The notes under the pieces are model-generated. The model was given only the letters and a program-made list of their open reading frames with translations. It was not told the DNA's origin and did not search any database. From NCBI GenBank assembly GCA_963920665.1, contig OY987268.1, positions 17,052,501-17,116,500 on the forward strand: a DNA stretch of 64,000 nt, in the 5' to 3' direction. Both the position numbers and the translations under genes were made by a program. Shown here in pieces: positions 1-11,464 of the stretch. Source of the DNA: Straminergon stramineum (taxonomy: Eukaryota; Streptophyta; Bryopsida; Hypnales; Calliergonaceae). Position 1 is the stretch's first letter. Each line of letters opens with the position of its first letter.

Positions 1-524
1 CTCCCTCCTCACTCCCGGATGGTGCCATGGTGAGCCTAAGTGGCCCTGGGTGGTGAGGCTAGTGTTGGAGCTTCACCACCACTTGTGTGTTACCATGGAG
101 TGCTTGTGCACTCCTTGATACCGGTTGGGTGGTGTCACACTCTACACTAAGCCATGGTGTGAGTCCCGTTTGGTGAGTCCCGATTAGTGAGTTCCGATTA
201 GTGAGTTCCGAAATGAGTTGGGTTGGGCCTAGTGTGGAGTTGGGTCCCATTCAAGGGTGGTTAGCACCGGTGGGAGTAGTGCCTCACCGAGTGCTTGGAC
301 ATCAATGGAAGTTCCGCCCCATGTCATCAAATGACATGCCCGGTGTCTTGTGGGAATTAAGTATTGGAAGGAAAGGATTGGGAGTCACGGAGGAATGGGG
401 AACCCCGTGACTTGAGTTAGAACCTAACATTGTGGGTGCGTGGTATGTGCAGTGTTAGGAGAGCGTGAACTTTGGTGGCACTAAGGTGTTAAGTGTTTGG
501 GAAGTGTTACTAAGGGGCACGACA
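1..524 (+). repeat. 3' part of an LTR (truncated by window start)
   Basis: This stretch is closely similar, on the same strand, to 54641-55178, the second half of a solo LTR. Shared blocks include the start (ctccctcctcactcccggat) and the run about promoting 'gtgcttgtgcactcc'. It ends in CGACA at 524, the same terminal pentamer as the complete copy (which ends GCGACA), so the LTR boundary is probably 524. The 5' half lies outside the window, so I cannot tell a solo LTR from the end of a full element. The short reading frames here are not gene-like. Confidence 0.75.
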
Positions 525-3473
525 TTGAAAGTCATGGAGGATGAAAAAGGTCCATGAATGACTTTCAAGTTCACTTCTTGTCGAAACAACAAAAGCACCT
601 ATTCATCCAAGAATTGGATTGGTTTTTGTCTCATTTTGATGGTGATAGGTCTCCACTTTTTAGGGCTAATTAAAGTCATGATTGGCCAATTATAATTAGG
701 TTGTAGTTGAAGTCACTAGCCAAGAAAAACTAGTGGCTAGTTCAAAGTTAGCCGGTGGAATTGGGAAAAAAAATCGTTTTCATTTTGGAAACAAAGGATG
801 CAAAGCCAAAAATAATTTGGTAGGGTTGGAAATCAACTCATGCACCCCTATAAAATTAAAGGATATTTTAAACCCTATAGTCCACCTAAGGCCATTTTTT
901 TGTCAAAAACCAATCAAAATTGCCATTCGAATGAGATTTAAATTTGTTTGAATGGAATTCAATTAACAAATATTTTCAACATTTTTTTCTTTTGCATATC
1001 CAAGGATCCTGTAGTAGACTTGTATAAAAATGATTGTCTCAAAGGAACTTTGATTTCATGGATCATAAGATATAAACATTTGAAGTAAAAAAGACAAGTT
1101 TCTTTTGCTCCAAGCTTGACTAGATTATGAGATTGAATCTTCTTAACTTAAATTTTCTTGACCACAAATTGTAAAAGAAAATTTGTGAGAAAGACTTGAA
1201 TTTAAGAGTTTGGGAAAAATATTCAAGAAAAGCCTGTGATTTTTATTTTTTTAAATTGTTAAATCAAAGTAGATACATGATAGAAGGAAAAACTAAATTG
1301 TTGATAGATATAAGTTGGAATTGAAATATTCTAATCTCAACAATGAGATTGTTCTAGAAAGCAATTTTTTTTATTGAAAAATTGTTAAAATGAAATTAGT
1401 AAATCGATCCAATACATTTTTTTACAAAATTTTGCTAAGATTGCTCCCAAAACAAAAAGCTTCATAAATTCCATAGCACTTATCCAAATGTAATGAATCA
1501 AATCTTTCTACATAGACAATAATATCATCTATAAGAAATAAATTCAATTTTTTTTGCCTACTTTTACTGTTTCTGGACTTATAGTAGTATAATTTTTGCT
1601 CCTAGACACCAATTGAAATTAAAATTTTATTCCTAGAAAGATAATCAATTTTCCTATCTTGAAAAAGAGTTTAAAAAAATCTTGCCAAAATTGAGATCAT
1701 AAGTACTTGCTAGGACCTTCAAGAATCCCCCAAGGATACTTTTAGGACTTTTAGGGTTAATTGACTCTTTTCAATACTTGGTGGATTTTAGTTGTTACGA
1801 GATATGAATTGATAATTATTGGTTAATACCCAAGTGTGGCAAGATATCTAGATGATGTAGCCAAGGTAACAATTTGGGAGAGAAGATAGGTATTGACAAA
1901 GGAAGATGGAAGGCTTGGCCATTGAGGCTAATGATTGACAAGAAGGGTGCTTTCAGCGATAGTCATCAACCCTATGCATTGCCCTAATTTGCTTTCAAGA
2001 TGTGCACAAAATTGATGATTGTGAAGAGCAAAAAAATATGACATGACTTTGCTTAGCAATGAGGGGAGAAGAAATTTCAAAAGAACCATAGTAAAGTTTT
2101 GACAATCAAAAATTATGAAGAGTAAGAAGGCTATTTTAGAGCTTCAAACACATACCCTCTATATCCATTGACCAAATTGAGTATGTGAAATCATACCATA
2201 AATATGCAGAGAAATTTTGCATCATGTAGGAAGGACCTCCACCTTGACCTAAATCAAAACATGGAAGGGCTGCAAAGAAAGTTGCAAATTTCAAAGAGCA
2301 CCATAGAGAGTCAAATGAAAGGCTCCAATCTTTGTATGGATTGGAGCAAAACATTAAAAAATGGATTATCTTAGCAAATGCAAAAGAAGATATTTCAAAA
2401 ATAGAAACAAAATTTGGACTATCAATAACTATGAAAAGCAAGGAGGAGACTTTGGAACTTCAATATATATACAATTGACATCCATTGGCCAAATTGAAAT
2501 GTGAATCCCTGCCATGACGAAATACACTCCAAAATCTCACCAAATGCATGAGGGACCCTACTCCTAAACCAAGGATACAATATTCATTAGTACTTTCAAT
2601 TTTAGCCAGTGTCAATTTGAATTTGGAGGAAATTGATTGGTGAAAAAATGATATTGTAGGAAATTAAATAGTAGATTTATAGTTGAGAGGATGCAACAAG
2701 TAGCCATTGAAGAAAAAATAGTTTGTTTCCATGGAAGGAAGAAATCAACTTGGGAAGCTCCAAAAGTTTTTCAAACACTAGTTCAAGTTGAGTTTATACT
2801 TAATCCATGGCCTATGCCATTCTTCATGGTTGTAATTTACTTGGAATCCTTCATGGTCAAAGTAGATAATGTTCTCTCAATTTTTGGGAGCATTTTTTTT
2901 CATTGTTTGAAAAAAGCCTAATGGATGTACTTCCAAGATGCAATGATGTATTAAATCTTAGAACAATAAATTTTGTATATTTAATTGACCTTGGAATCTA
3001 CATTGTCGATTTGTTGGATCTAGAATAAATAGAACCACAATTTTCTTTTATAGTCTTTCATTCTTTCATTTATACTAAGTACCATCACATTTTTCTTTAG
3101 AATGCTTCTAAATTTTGATAATCACATTCAACAAAGGGTAAGTTGACCTAAGTAGTCAAATCGAGCTTATCTTTTCAAACTATTTAGGTCGATTCAACCT
3201 AAATTGTCTCAATTTTAAAAACATTCACACTTTCATTTTAATGGAAATTGCTATTTTTCCAACAATTTTTTTATTGTCAGTTTATTTCATGCTCTTCTAC
3301 TTCTCAAATTCAGAGAATTCTCTCAATATAATGAATATCGTGTTCAAAAATGAATTGATAAGTTTATAATAAAAAAAATTACTTGTACAAAGAACTAAAA
3401 GAAGAGAAGGAGAATTGGAGAAACTATGCATTCAAATTGTATGACTTATTGCATAAATAATGATATGATGTGA
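525..3473. other. AT-rich intergenic DNA with old dispersed repeats
   Basis: No gene is seen here. About 880-1400 is recognisably related to 45540-46030, and about 1440-1760 to 53290-53630, all on the same strand, so this is decayed repetitive DNA. A diverged tandem duplication occupies about 2100-2600. The reading frames are short and biased to Phe, Lys and Asn, as expected from AT-rich non-coding sequence. Confidence 0.6.
2100..2600. repeat. Diverged tandem duplication, unit about 310 bp
   Basis: The segment starting near 2100 (gacaatcaaaaattatgaag, then a run ending 'atccattgaccaaattga') recurs from about 2410 (gactatcaataactatgaaa, then 'atccattggccaaattga'). The second copy is shorter or more eroded. 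No coding capacity is evident. Confidence 0.55.
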
Positions 3474-4646
3474 CATTGGTGCTATTTTGTGAGCCTGTGA
3501 ATATGAGCCTATGAGCATTGAGTAGGGATTATGTGAGCATTGAGCTTAGAAATTTGAAAAAGCATTAGAAACTCATTAATATTTCAAAAAATAGTTTCCA
3601 TCTTAAAATTTGGATCAAAATTTCTTATTTTTAGTAAATTTTAGTACCTACTACCATAGACCTATTATCGTGGGTGTATAGAATTCAGATGAAAATTCTA
3701 ATTTGAAATCTTATCTAGAAGTATATATTATGAAGATGAAGAATCCAATTGATGTGAAAGATGAATGGAGATGGAAATAAGTTTGTTTAGAATATTGGTT
3801 GATTATTGTCCTATAAGAATATGGACCCTCCCAAGTTCAATAGGAACACACCAATCATTTTTTCTTGATGTGCTATTATTGAATTTGTTTAGATTTTAGA
3901 AAAAAAATTGTTGATAAGATTTCATTACATGTTTCGAAAGAACTTAGCCGCACCAAGTTTCATTTATGTTGATCACTATCTTATAGAAGCATGGATCTTC
4001 TTAGGACCGATGGGGGAAGGACCTTCACTTATATCTTCATGTGTTGATAATTAGACTTGTTAACAATTATGAAAAATACTATTAAGATTCTTAAAATTTT
4101 AAGAAAATATTTGGTTGATAGGGATTATTTGTGTCCCGAATGAACTTAGTTACACCCAAATGTTGATTAGTTGATCATTGTCTTCTTGTGGGACCTCCTG
4201 GGGATCGAACTCTTCTGTCTTGATCAAATTGTTGTTTGATTGATCACTCCCCTCTTGTTGCTTGGTATCTCTCATCGTCGAGGGGAGCCACCCATCCACG
4301 AAAAATTAAAAAAATATTTTTAAAAAATTTTCCGTGGACGAGTGGCTCCCTTCGACATTGAGAGGTACCAAGCAACAAGAGGGGAGTGATCATAAAAAAA
4401 TTAATTTTCAATGGAACAACCATATTTGATTTCAAAAGAATCAATCATCAATTTTTTTCTTCTTAAAATTTAGGAAAGTCCAATGAATGGCACATCAAGG
4501 TTGTTCAAGGGACCACGGTAATAGGTATTAATAAAATTTATTAAAAATAAAAAATTTTAGCCAAAAATTTTAGATGGAATCTCTAAAAAGTTGTATGCTC
4601 ATAGGCTCACAAGCTCACACTCACGAGCTCACAAAATAGCAACCCT
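3474..4646. mobile_element. Non-autonomous Mutator-like element with 11-bp target duplication
   Basis: The two ends are inverted copies: GGTGCTATTTTGTGAGC near 3478 and GCTCACAAAATAGCAACC ending at 4644. The 11-mer ATATGATGTGA directly flanks both sides (3463-3473 and 4647-4657), the length expected of a Mutator-type target site duplication (9-11 bp). Inside are three diverged direct repeats starting near 3796, 3968 and 4167, and a strong hairpin at 4241-4392. No transposase frame is present, so it would need a helper in trans. The superfamily call rests on duplication length; the element itself is well supported. Confidence 0.8.
4241..4392. repeat. Long near-perfect hairpin (152 bp)
   Basis: TGATCACTCCCCTCTTGTTG at 4241 is the exact reverse complement of the right end at 4373-4392. 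Pairing continues inward through the GCTTGGTA/TACCAAGC and GGGAGCCAC/GTGGCTCCC blocks with few mismatches, down to an AT-rich loop near 4310-4340. It sits inside the Mutator-like element. It may be a nested foldback element or a source of hairpin small RNA; the sequence does not say which. Confidence 0.8.
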
Positions 4647-4748
4647 ATATGATGTGATAACCATCCAAAAAATGATAATATATTATAATTAGTTATAATA
4701 TTGATTATTCTTGAGTCTTGACAAGATCTAATTTAAATTAAATTTGAA

Positions 4749-4749
<1 letters not shown>

Positions 4750-4812
<63 letters not shown>
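4750..4812. repeat. (AT)n microsatellite, about 63 bp
   Basis: Uninterrupted alternating A/T, about 31 dinucleotide units. Confidence 0.95.
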
Positions 4813-4814
<2 letters not shown>

Positions 4815-5075
4815 TAATAATTATCAAACGGATATACTCTTCATGATACATATGATATGTTTATGATAGTTTCATAACACATCCTTATATGACTTATCAT
4901 CCTTGGTCCTCTTGACTAATATATGAGAGTTGCCACCCCATTGCAAGGTTAAAACCTACTACCTATAAGATATACTTTTGTTTTAGTGATGCCTTGGATC
5001 CAAGCATGATAACATATCACTATTTGTATAAAATACATTTCTCATTTTCATTCACCTAAGTTATAAGTTTTCAAC

Positions 5076-5250
5076 TTTTTTTTTTTTTTTTTTTAAACAC
5101 ATGGATGATTTCCATTGATAGAGGAAACAAAACAAAGAACCAAGGGAACAAGTCCCTGGCGGCAATTTTTTAAGTTTTTAGACAACCTAACGACCAAACA
5201 AATTGGAAGAGCTAGAGGCTCACAGGAATGCAGTCACCAAACTGAACAAA
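5076..5250 (-). mobile_element. 5'-truncated LINE (or SINE) 3' end on the minus strand
   Basis: A run of T at 5076-5094 is the poly(A) tail read from the plus strand. The 13-mer ATAAGTTTTCAAC (5063-5075) on one side and ATAAGTTTTGAAC (5251-5263) on the other form a target duplication with one mismatch, the signature of target-primed reverse transcription. The tail-proximal text, including tatcaatggaa on the minus strand, resembles a second copy near 58950-59040. No reverse transcriptase remains. Confidence 0.7.
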
Positions 5251-5389
5251 ATAAGTTTTGAACTTTCAAGCCACTCATTGAACATAAATATTTCATTTTT
5301 TTTCTATTGATATGAGTTGATTTTTTTTATTCCATTGTATTTCAAGTAGTGTAAAGTAGTCCCTTGCTTTAGAAATCAATTTGTAAACC

Positions 5390-5395
<6 letters not shown>

Positions 5396-5433
<38 letters not shown>
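5396..5433. repeat. (AT)n microsatellite, about 38 bp
   Basis: Uninterrupted alternating A/T. Confidence 0.93.
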
Positions 5434-5436
<3 letters not shown>

Positions 5437-5659
5437 TTCAATTTCTCATTTTGAACTTAATTAAATTTGGAGCCCACATTAGAAAAAAAAATAGGGCCTT
5501 AAGAAGGCCATAAGGTTGATTGACTTTTGCCAATAGCACAAGTAGTACAAAAGCAAGAAATAAAAAATAAATAAAAAATTCCCTTGCTTTTGTTGTATAT
5601 TTGTATTTGTATAGTTAGTCAAGAACAACCTTTTCTTTTCTTTTTTTAACTTTATGAGA

Positions 5660-5960
5660 AAGTATCCAAATGGCGATCACTAAGAATTTGATGAAGCATT
5701 GTATTTCTACATTCATCCATCTTTTGGACCAAAAAACACTTTTCAATCATATTCATGCACTTCTTCATCAAAGTTTGTCGACTTCATCCACATTTTTAAT
5801 AGAAATGAAAATTTTCTAACAAAAAAAGATTACTTTTCTTTGTCAAAAAGTAGATATATATTTTTTGAAATGGTGCAATCTGGCCCCATGTTGCCCCCAC
5901 AAAAGGGTTGGTCAAGAGTCAAACGGTGGCCCTCTTGACTCTTGAGGCCCCATTTTTTTT
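5660..5960 (+). repeat. Dispersed repeat, partner at 37620-37870 in opposite orientation
   Basis: The segment with gtatttctacattcatccat near 5700 is homologous to the reverse complement of 37620-37870. The weak reading-frame similarity between the two (an FNRNE..KD pattern) comes from DNA-level homology and is broken by indels, so I do not call a gene. The element type is unknown. Confidence 0.55.
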
Positions 5961-6401
5961 TCTAATGTAAGAATTCCATCACCAAATAGGAAATTTGAAA
6001 TATAATGTCTACCGTATCATGCTATTGTGCAGGTGAAGTACTGTACCTGGTAGGGATAGTCGTACCATGTGGGACAGTACAGACTACCTACTCCACTGTA
6101 GCCAATAGTGCAGTACAGAGAAAAAGCAACTCCCATAGTTTAATTTTCAATGCTGTGGGCTCTGCTCATTTGTTTAAAAAAACACGGAAGAATAATTTGA
6201 AACAAAAACTGACAACTCTATGTCATTTTGGGGGGCAGTCTGTGCAGAAATCGACCTTTGATAGCTCTTTATTTTCATGAATATGGGGGAAAAAACACGC
6301 AAAAATGTGGATGAATACTCATTTATTCACCCAAATACACATAATTACAGTCATGCAAAATGGACGATATTTTTTGAAGATCTTGTAACAAACTAATAAT
6401 T

Positions 6402-6534
6402 ATGGAAATTTTGTTAAAATGGTGGTATATTTTCCATTCATTTCTAGGACTGGTATAGATTTCAGATTACATAGTCTACACGTGAGAGTGCCAAGGTTTT
6501 GGAGTCTGTACCGCCATTTTAACAAAATATCGGT
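6402..6534. mobile_element. Short TIR element (133 bp), TSD TAATT
   Basis: The ends are inverted: ATTTTGTTAAAATGGTGGTA from 6407 and the complementary TACCGCCATTTTAACAAAAT at 6509-6528, one mismatch. TAATT flanks both sides (6397-6401 and 6535-6539). The inner end motif, TTAAAATGGTGGTA, is shared with the 56573-56882 element, so both probably belong to one MITE family. Confidence 0.6.
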
Positions 6535-8563
6535 TAATTTAACAGTTTCTAAACTAAGGAAGAAAATATGGCCAAATTCCCCCCTCCAAAACTTTGGGCA
6601 ATATTAGCACGAAAGTCATGAAATCGCTCAACAAAACCCCAGCCTGTAACTAAGTAAAGAAGTGAAGATAACTTCGCCTACGAATTCGAGTCCTCCTCCT
6701 TTATCTTCGGCTTGGAAAGAGGCGACTTCTGCGACAGTCGAAAGCATGCTATTCCCAAACCTTGACGAAAAAGAAATCAGCACGGCACCCTTGACGACTA
6801 TTCTGTTTGCATTCTCCAGGAATGATTATTTGTTTCAAGGGAGGGTCGGCGGGGAGGGCAATTTGTCAAGGGTGGCGGACCCAATCAAACGAATAGATAT
6901 CTGCTTTAATTTCATTCTTTTCAACGACTGGATATTCCTGGCGAGGCTTACCTACAGACAGTAGTAGTGTGCTGCTGGCTGGGTCATCTCGTTTCTCGGA
7001 CTCTCACTAACGACACTCTGTTCTTTCATTTGTGCACAATCATAAAGAAATCTCAAATAAAAACCAACGAATGGACAGAATGGGCTCGATCTGAGGACTA
7101 CTGTACTGTACAGTAAGTTAGAATTGGAGCACTGAAGAACTGTAACGTAAGTTTAAGTTAGCCCGGATTTCCGGAATCGCACTCTGTTCGCATGATATGC
7201 ATGCATAGACCTTCAAATGGTCAACTGACCGACCCACTTCCGCCACGTCCCCCTCACCCTAATCTAGTACCAAAGATCCAGCACCAATAACGAATTATTT
7301 AATATTATTGCGAGAAACTTGATTACTTTAGAGTGACACGGTCCTATCCTGATGTTTATATTGTCAACTCTCTACTCCGACCCTCTCTATGACTGCAGTG
7401 TACGGACTGTAGGTCAGATTGCCAATTTCCTCACTTCATCTCTCCGAATCTCCCAACAGCAATTGCCGGGGCGCATCCACGAGATATGAAGATTGTAAAT
7501 AAATAGAGAGTGCAGCACGTGAATGTGCTCTACACATCTTGCAATTGCTTGACTGTACGTACTCCAGAAGCTTAGTAGTACTTAGTTTCTGAGCCACAGG
7601 ATCAGAGCAGGTCACTGTGCAGCCGACAGCAATTGAGTCGGCGTTTTCTTTCACGATCCATGTTCCTGATTATGAGGTAAGTGTCAGCGACTTTGCGGGC
7701 AATTTCTTGGATCTGGACAGGGTGTAGCTGTTCGGAATGCAGCACTCTGTATGTTTGGTGATAACCTTGAAATAGAGTTTTAATTAATCAGGGAGTAGGT
7801 GCGCGTTCCAGACTTCCAGGAGTTGGCTGTAATGCTGTATTATAAGAATTTAATTCGCCAGGCCACCCTGACTGTCTCAACCTTGCATTCGGTACGGTGA
7901 AAATGAAGCGCGAACGGACATAAAGCTGTGTTTTGTTGTTTGCTGTATTTAACGCTGGAAATAAAGTTTGCAAGATGAGCTGTTGTCAAGCTGGTAGAAC
8001 TCGTTCCCTGCAACTCCTTAGGGTGTTGGTGCGGTGTGTCAAATTCTAGAGAAGTCTTCCGTGAAGCTCTGTCAGAGTACGTGATTACTTGAAAGCTGTG
8101 GCGAGGCGAGGTAGATTTAGATTACAAGCTCAAGTTTGCAGAATTTATATCAGTAGTACGTACAGCTTTAGCCTGTGAGAAGGATCGAAATTTGAAGAGA
8201 ATGAATTTCATTTGAGATTGTTGATTTTAGGACAAATTCGTTGCATTAATTTGCGTGACTAAGAGCGCCAAAATTGTGACTGGTCTTCAAGTGCTCATAG
8301 TTCTGGATCTGTCCGTGGCTCCAGAAGGGCGCCTGTAAAGTGTGAATCTCTTGATATTTTGTCATTTTAAGGTTTTCATCGGAGGGGGATTTCACAATGT
8401 TCAGTCATGAAGGTTACACGTGATGACCTGTGCCCCGTCTTTAGGTTTCTGCGCAGATGTGGTGAGTTTAGCTTCCGAATGAAAGGCTTTTGGTCTCTCT
8501 AGATCGATCTGGGCCTTTTCAATTGAGGTTGGTGATCCAGTGCTTGAGCTAGCGGCGGTGAAG
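6535..8563 (+). other. 5' flank and probable leader of the MFS transporter gene
   Basis: No coding gene is recognised. From about 6650 the base composition is less AT-rich than the repeats upstream, consistent with gene-proximal DNA. It holds a CACGTG G-box (7516-7521). A long 5' UTR, perhaps with an intron, could lie in 7600-8563, but I cannot place a transcription start. The apparent minus-strand frames here match no family I know. Confidence 0.4.
7516..7521. promoter_or_regulatory. G-box (CACGTG), candidate only
   Basis: A palindromic CACGTG lies about 1.05 kb upstream of the transporter start codon. G-boxes bind bZIP and bHLH factors in plants, but one six-base match is weak evidence. 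Confidence 0.2.
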
Positions 8564-11464
8564 ATGGCGGTCATAGTGGACGAGGATGAGAAAAAATCCC
8601 GCAACATTCTGGTGCGCGCGCTGGTGTACCACTGGACCGTGAAGCCCATCGTGAAATCCCCCGCCCACGAAGAGCGCGAGAAGTACCTGTTTCTCTACTG
8701 GAAGGCCATCCGCTTCAACCGATGGATGCTGTTCGCCTCGTCGTTTCTGATCCAGTTCTGCTGCGGCTCCCTCTACACGTGGTCGAACTTCAACGCCCCC
8801 ATCGATATCCTCATCTACGGCACTAAAACCGCCAACAAAGCGCCCAATACGTTCTACATCGCCATCGGTACGCCCCTGGATCTAGCCCATCTTTCTCTGA
8901 ATTGTCTCTCATACCCCAGTGCAAGAATCCATCCTCCAGTGATTTGAATGTAATATGTCGATCCCATGGTGTTATTCTTTTAAATGGTGTCTGTTAGAGT
9001 TTTCAAATTCTAACGTTCGAGTGTTCGTAGCTCTGAAACGGGTATGTTCACGTGCCCAGAGCTCTGCACTCTAGGACTGAAGTGTAGATTTGAGGTTTCA
9101 ATTGGCATAGACGACTGAAACTGCACGCCACCTTACACTGAAATTCTCCTTTTGACGAACATGAGGTCAACTAAGAGACCTCCACTGAATTTTTATGCAT
9201 GCTCAAGTTCGTTAGAATGGCGTGTTTTCGAGAGACCAAATTGTGGCATTCAACGTCCACAACTCTAAAAAACTAGGGCAGGTGTAGACTGAAACTGGGC
9301 CAGTTTACAAGTGTGCTGAAATAAGCAATTTTAACGAGTATGAGGTTATGAATCCTCCAGTGATTTTTTGCCAATCAGTGATTCGATCGAGCTGTAAAAT
9401 TTGGGGTTATGGACATCGTGCAGGTATGTTCGGCACAACGGCGATGCTCCTGGGCCCATGGCTAGAACGCCACGGCCCTCGCCGTGGCCTGCTCCTCGGC
9501 TCGAGCATGTTCGGTATCGGGCAAGCCATTGCGGCTCTCTCTCTCCACAAGAAGTCGATCGCAGGGGTCTACATCGGCTATGGCGTTTTCGGCGGATTCG
9601 GCCTGGGTTTGAACTACATCTCCCCTGTTTCAGCGTTACAGAAGTTCTTCCCGGACTTCCGAGGGGTCGCATCGGGGTTTGCAGTGGCTGGCTTCGGCGC
9701 AGGGTCCATCGTCTGGAGCAAAGTCGATATCCCCATGATAGACCGGTTCGAATTGGCCGAAACTTTCGCAATTCTCGGCGCCGTGCTCACGGGCACCATG
9801 CTCCTCGCCGCGGTGGTGATGAGAACGCCACCGAATGACTTCACTGCAGGCGGATTGAACGTCCGCGGGGAACCAGTTGCACAGAAAACGGGAACCAGTC
9901 ACAACATGGCCGATCTAGACACCAAGAATATCGATCTAGAAACCCAGAGGAACGATCTCGACCACGGTGCTCGAAATCTAGACACCAAGGCGCTCGATCT
10001 AGTTACCCATCGCGACCACGGCGCCCGCGATCTAGACCCCAACCACGACGCCGTTCGAGCTCCGATCGTGATGACCTTACTCCGGTCCATTTTCAGTCCG
10101 GACTTTGGATTCATGTACTTGATGTTCTTCGCAAACCAGATCTTCGGCCTCGTCGCCCTCTCTCGACTGGCCAACATGGCGGAGGACCTCTTCGATCAAA
10201 CTGCTAACGAAGCCTCTACTGTGGTCTCTATTAACGGCGTCTTCAACTGCATGGGTCGCCTGTTGCTCCCCATGATCTCCGACATGGCCATCAAAAGCTC
10301 TTGGAAAACCAACCCGCCGTTCGCAAGAAAACTTGTGTTCCTATTCGCACTCATCGTCCAGGTGGTGATTGTGGCCGTGCTTCCCACCATCATCGACCAC
10401 AACCACTATGATGGGTTTCGGGCTGTTATGTGGATCTTGACGTTCACGTACGGAGGGGGGTTTGGGACTATTCCTTGCTTTCTGACTGACATGTTTGGGC
10501 CTTACAACATCGGTATGTACACCCAGAATTCCAGTTTTTAAATTTTTTTCTATAAAACTAATAATGTACGTAACCTGGGTGGGTAGTAAAAAGTCAATTT
10601 TCCGTAAAATTGGCGGTTTTCCAAGCACCGTCATGACATTAACTCTATTAGCTCATTGTGCCAATAGAAACGCAAACTGCATTTCGTCCACAAAAACAGT
10701 GTGCACCGCTAAGCTAGGATTCGAACCCATCTTCCTCCCGGGTCATTGATTCCATTTCTTTCTTTTCTGCCAGGTCCATTGTGCCACTATAGTGGAATTG
10801 TACCAATTAAACGAAATTGGCCTTGTAACCAAGCTGAATCTTTTCTTGACTACTTTCTTAAGATTAGATTGATTAAACACAAGGGAGTTTCAAGAGTTTA
10901 CCATGGAGGAAATGAAACGGAGTTTACCATGATCTCAATTGAACCTCTTTAAGTGGTACTCTTTGAGTCTTTGTTTCATTACCATGATGGGAAATTCTTA
11001 AAACTCCCTCGAATGTGCAAAATCCTGACTGAATTAATTTTGTCTAGAACTTATGAACCCTCCAGCATGTTCAGTCTTCGATCTAACATGGAAAATTTGG
11101 TGCAGGTGCGCTCCACGGAATGATTCTCACGGCGTGGTCGATAGGTGGCGTGGGAGGTGGTTTGGGCTTCACGTCTTTATTTGACAGACACAAGCCATCC
11201 GCGGCGGAAGCCAATCTGCCCGGCGCCTTTGACAAGGCGTATACATCGAATTTCAAATGGATTCTGAGCGTGTTGATCTTTGGTTTGGTCATGCTGTTTT
11301 TCGTCAGGACGGATCCGGAGGATCGAAGTGCGCCTGGGTGGCGATATAGCATTTTAGGGAAGAAGGTGGTGCATTTGAAGCGGAAGGATGTCAATGCGGG
11401 CAAAGTTACCGATCTGCAGAATGGAACTGACCCTAAACCCAATGCTGTAGTGGAGGATTTGTAA
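8564..11464 (+). CDS. Major facilitator superfamily transporter, oxalate/formate antiporter (OFA)-like
   Basis: Three exons, 8564-8867, 9424-10512 and 11106-11464, encode about 583 residues. Both junctions are GT-AG and keep frame (each splits a Gly codon). The start is the first ATG before VIVDEDEK; no ATG lies upstream in the same open stretch. TM1 (about residues 54-75) has the GSLYTWSNFNAPI pattern of the OFA/monocarboxylate group. Later come a GPRRG loop, a glycine-rich GYGVFGGFGLGLNYISP segment, and FPDFRGVASGFAVAGFG, which matches the family's FPdrRG.A.G loop and helix. Twelve membrane segments are plausible: six before and six after a central hydrophilic loop (about 250-315). That loop carries an internal repeat of D-L-D-T-like units. 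Family members exchange small carboxylates such as oxalate, formate, lactate or pyruvate; the substrate here is unknown. Intron 2 contains a SINE-like sequence. Confidence 0.85.
9909..10035 (+). repeat. In-frame duplicated unit in the transporter's central loop
   Basis: Two diverged units of about 60 bp in coding frame: ctagacaccaag occurs at the start of both, followed by a gatctag block, a cgacca(c)gg block and a gctcg/gcccg block. Translated, the loop reads as repeated LDTK..DL.T...DHGAR.LD units, near residues 264-305. The segment is strongly polar and expands only the cytoplasmic loop between the two halves of the transporter. Confidence 0.75.
10560..10795 (-). mobile_element. tRNA-derived SINE-like sequence in the transporter intron 2
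   Basis: On the minus strand a perfect B-box, GGTTCGAATCC, lies at about 10717-10727. An A-box-like TAGTGGCACAATGG lies about 65-75 bp upstream of it (near 10782-10795). That spacing matches an internal RNA polymerase III promoter. It does not fold as an intact tRNA and sits inside an intron, so a SINE or tRNA pseudogene head is the better reading. I found no clean target duplication. Confidence 0.4.

Noticed and set aside
9346..9902. Several long minus-strand frames opposite the transporter's exon 2.
   Set aside because: They are shadows of the GC-richer coding strand with no domain match; the plus-strand protein is clearly the real one.
10717..10727. B-box suggesting an intact tRNA gene.
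   Set aside because: No cloverleaf stems can be paired around it and it lies in an intron; a SINE or pseudogene head fits better.
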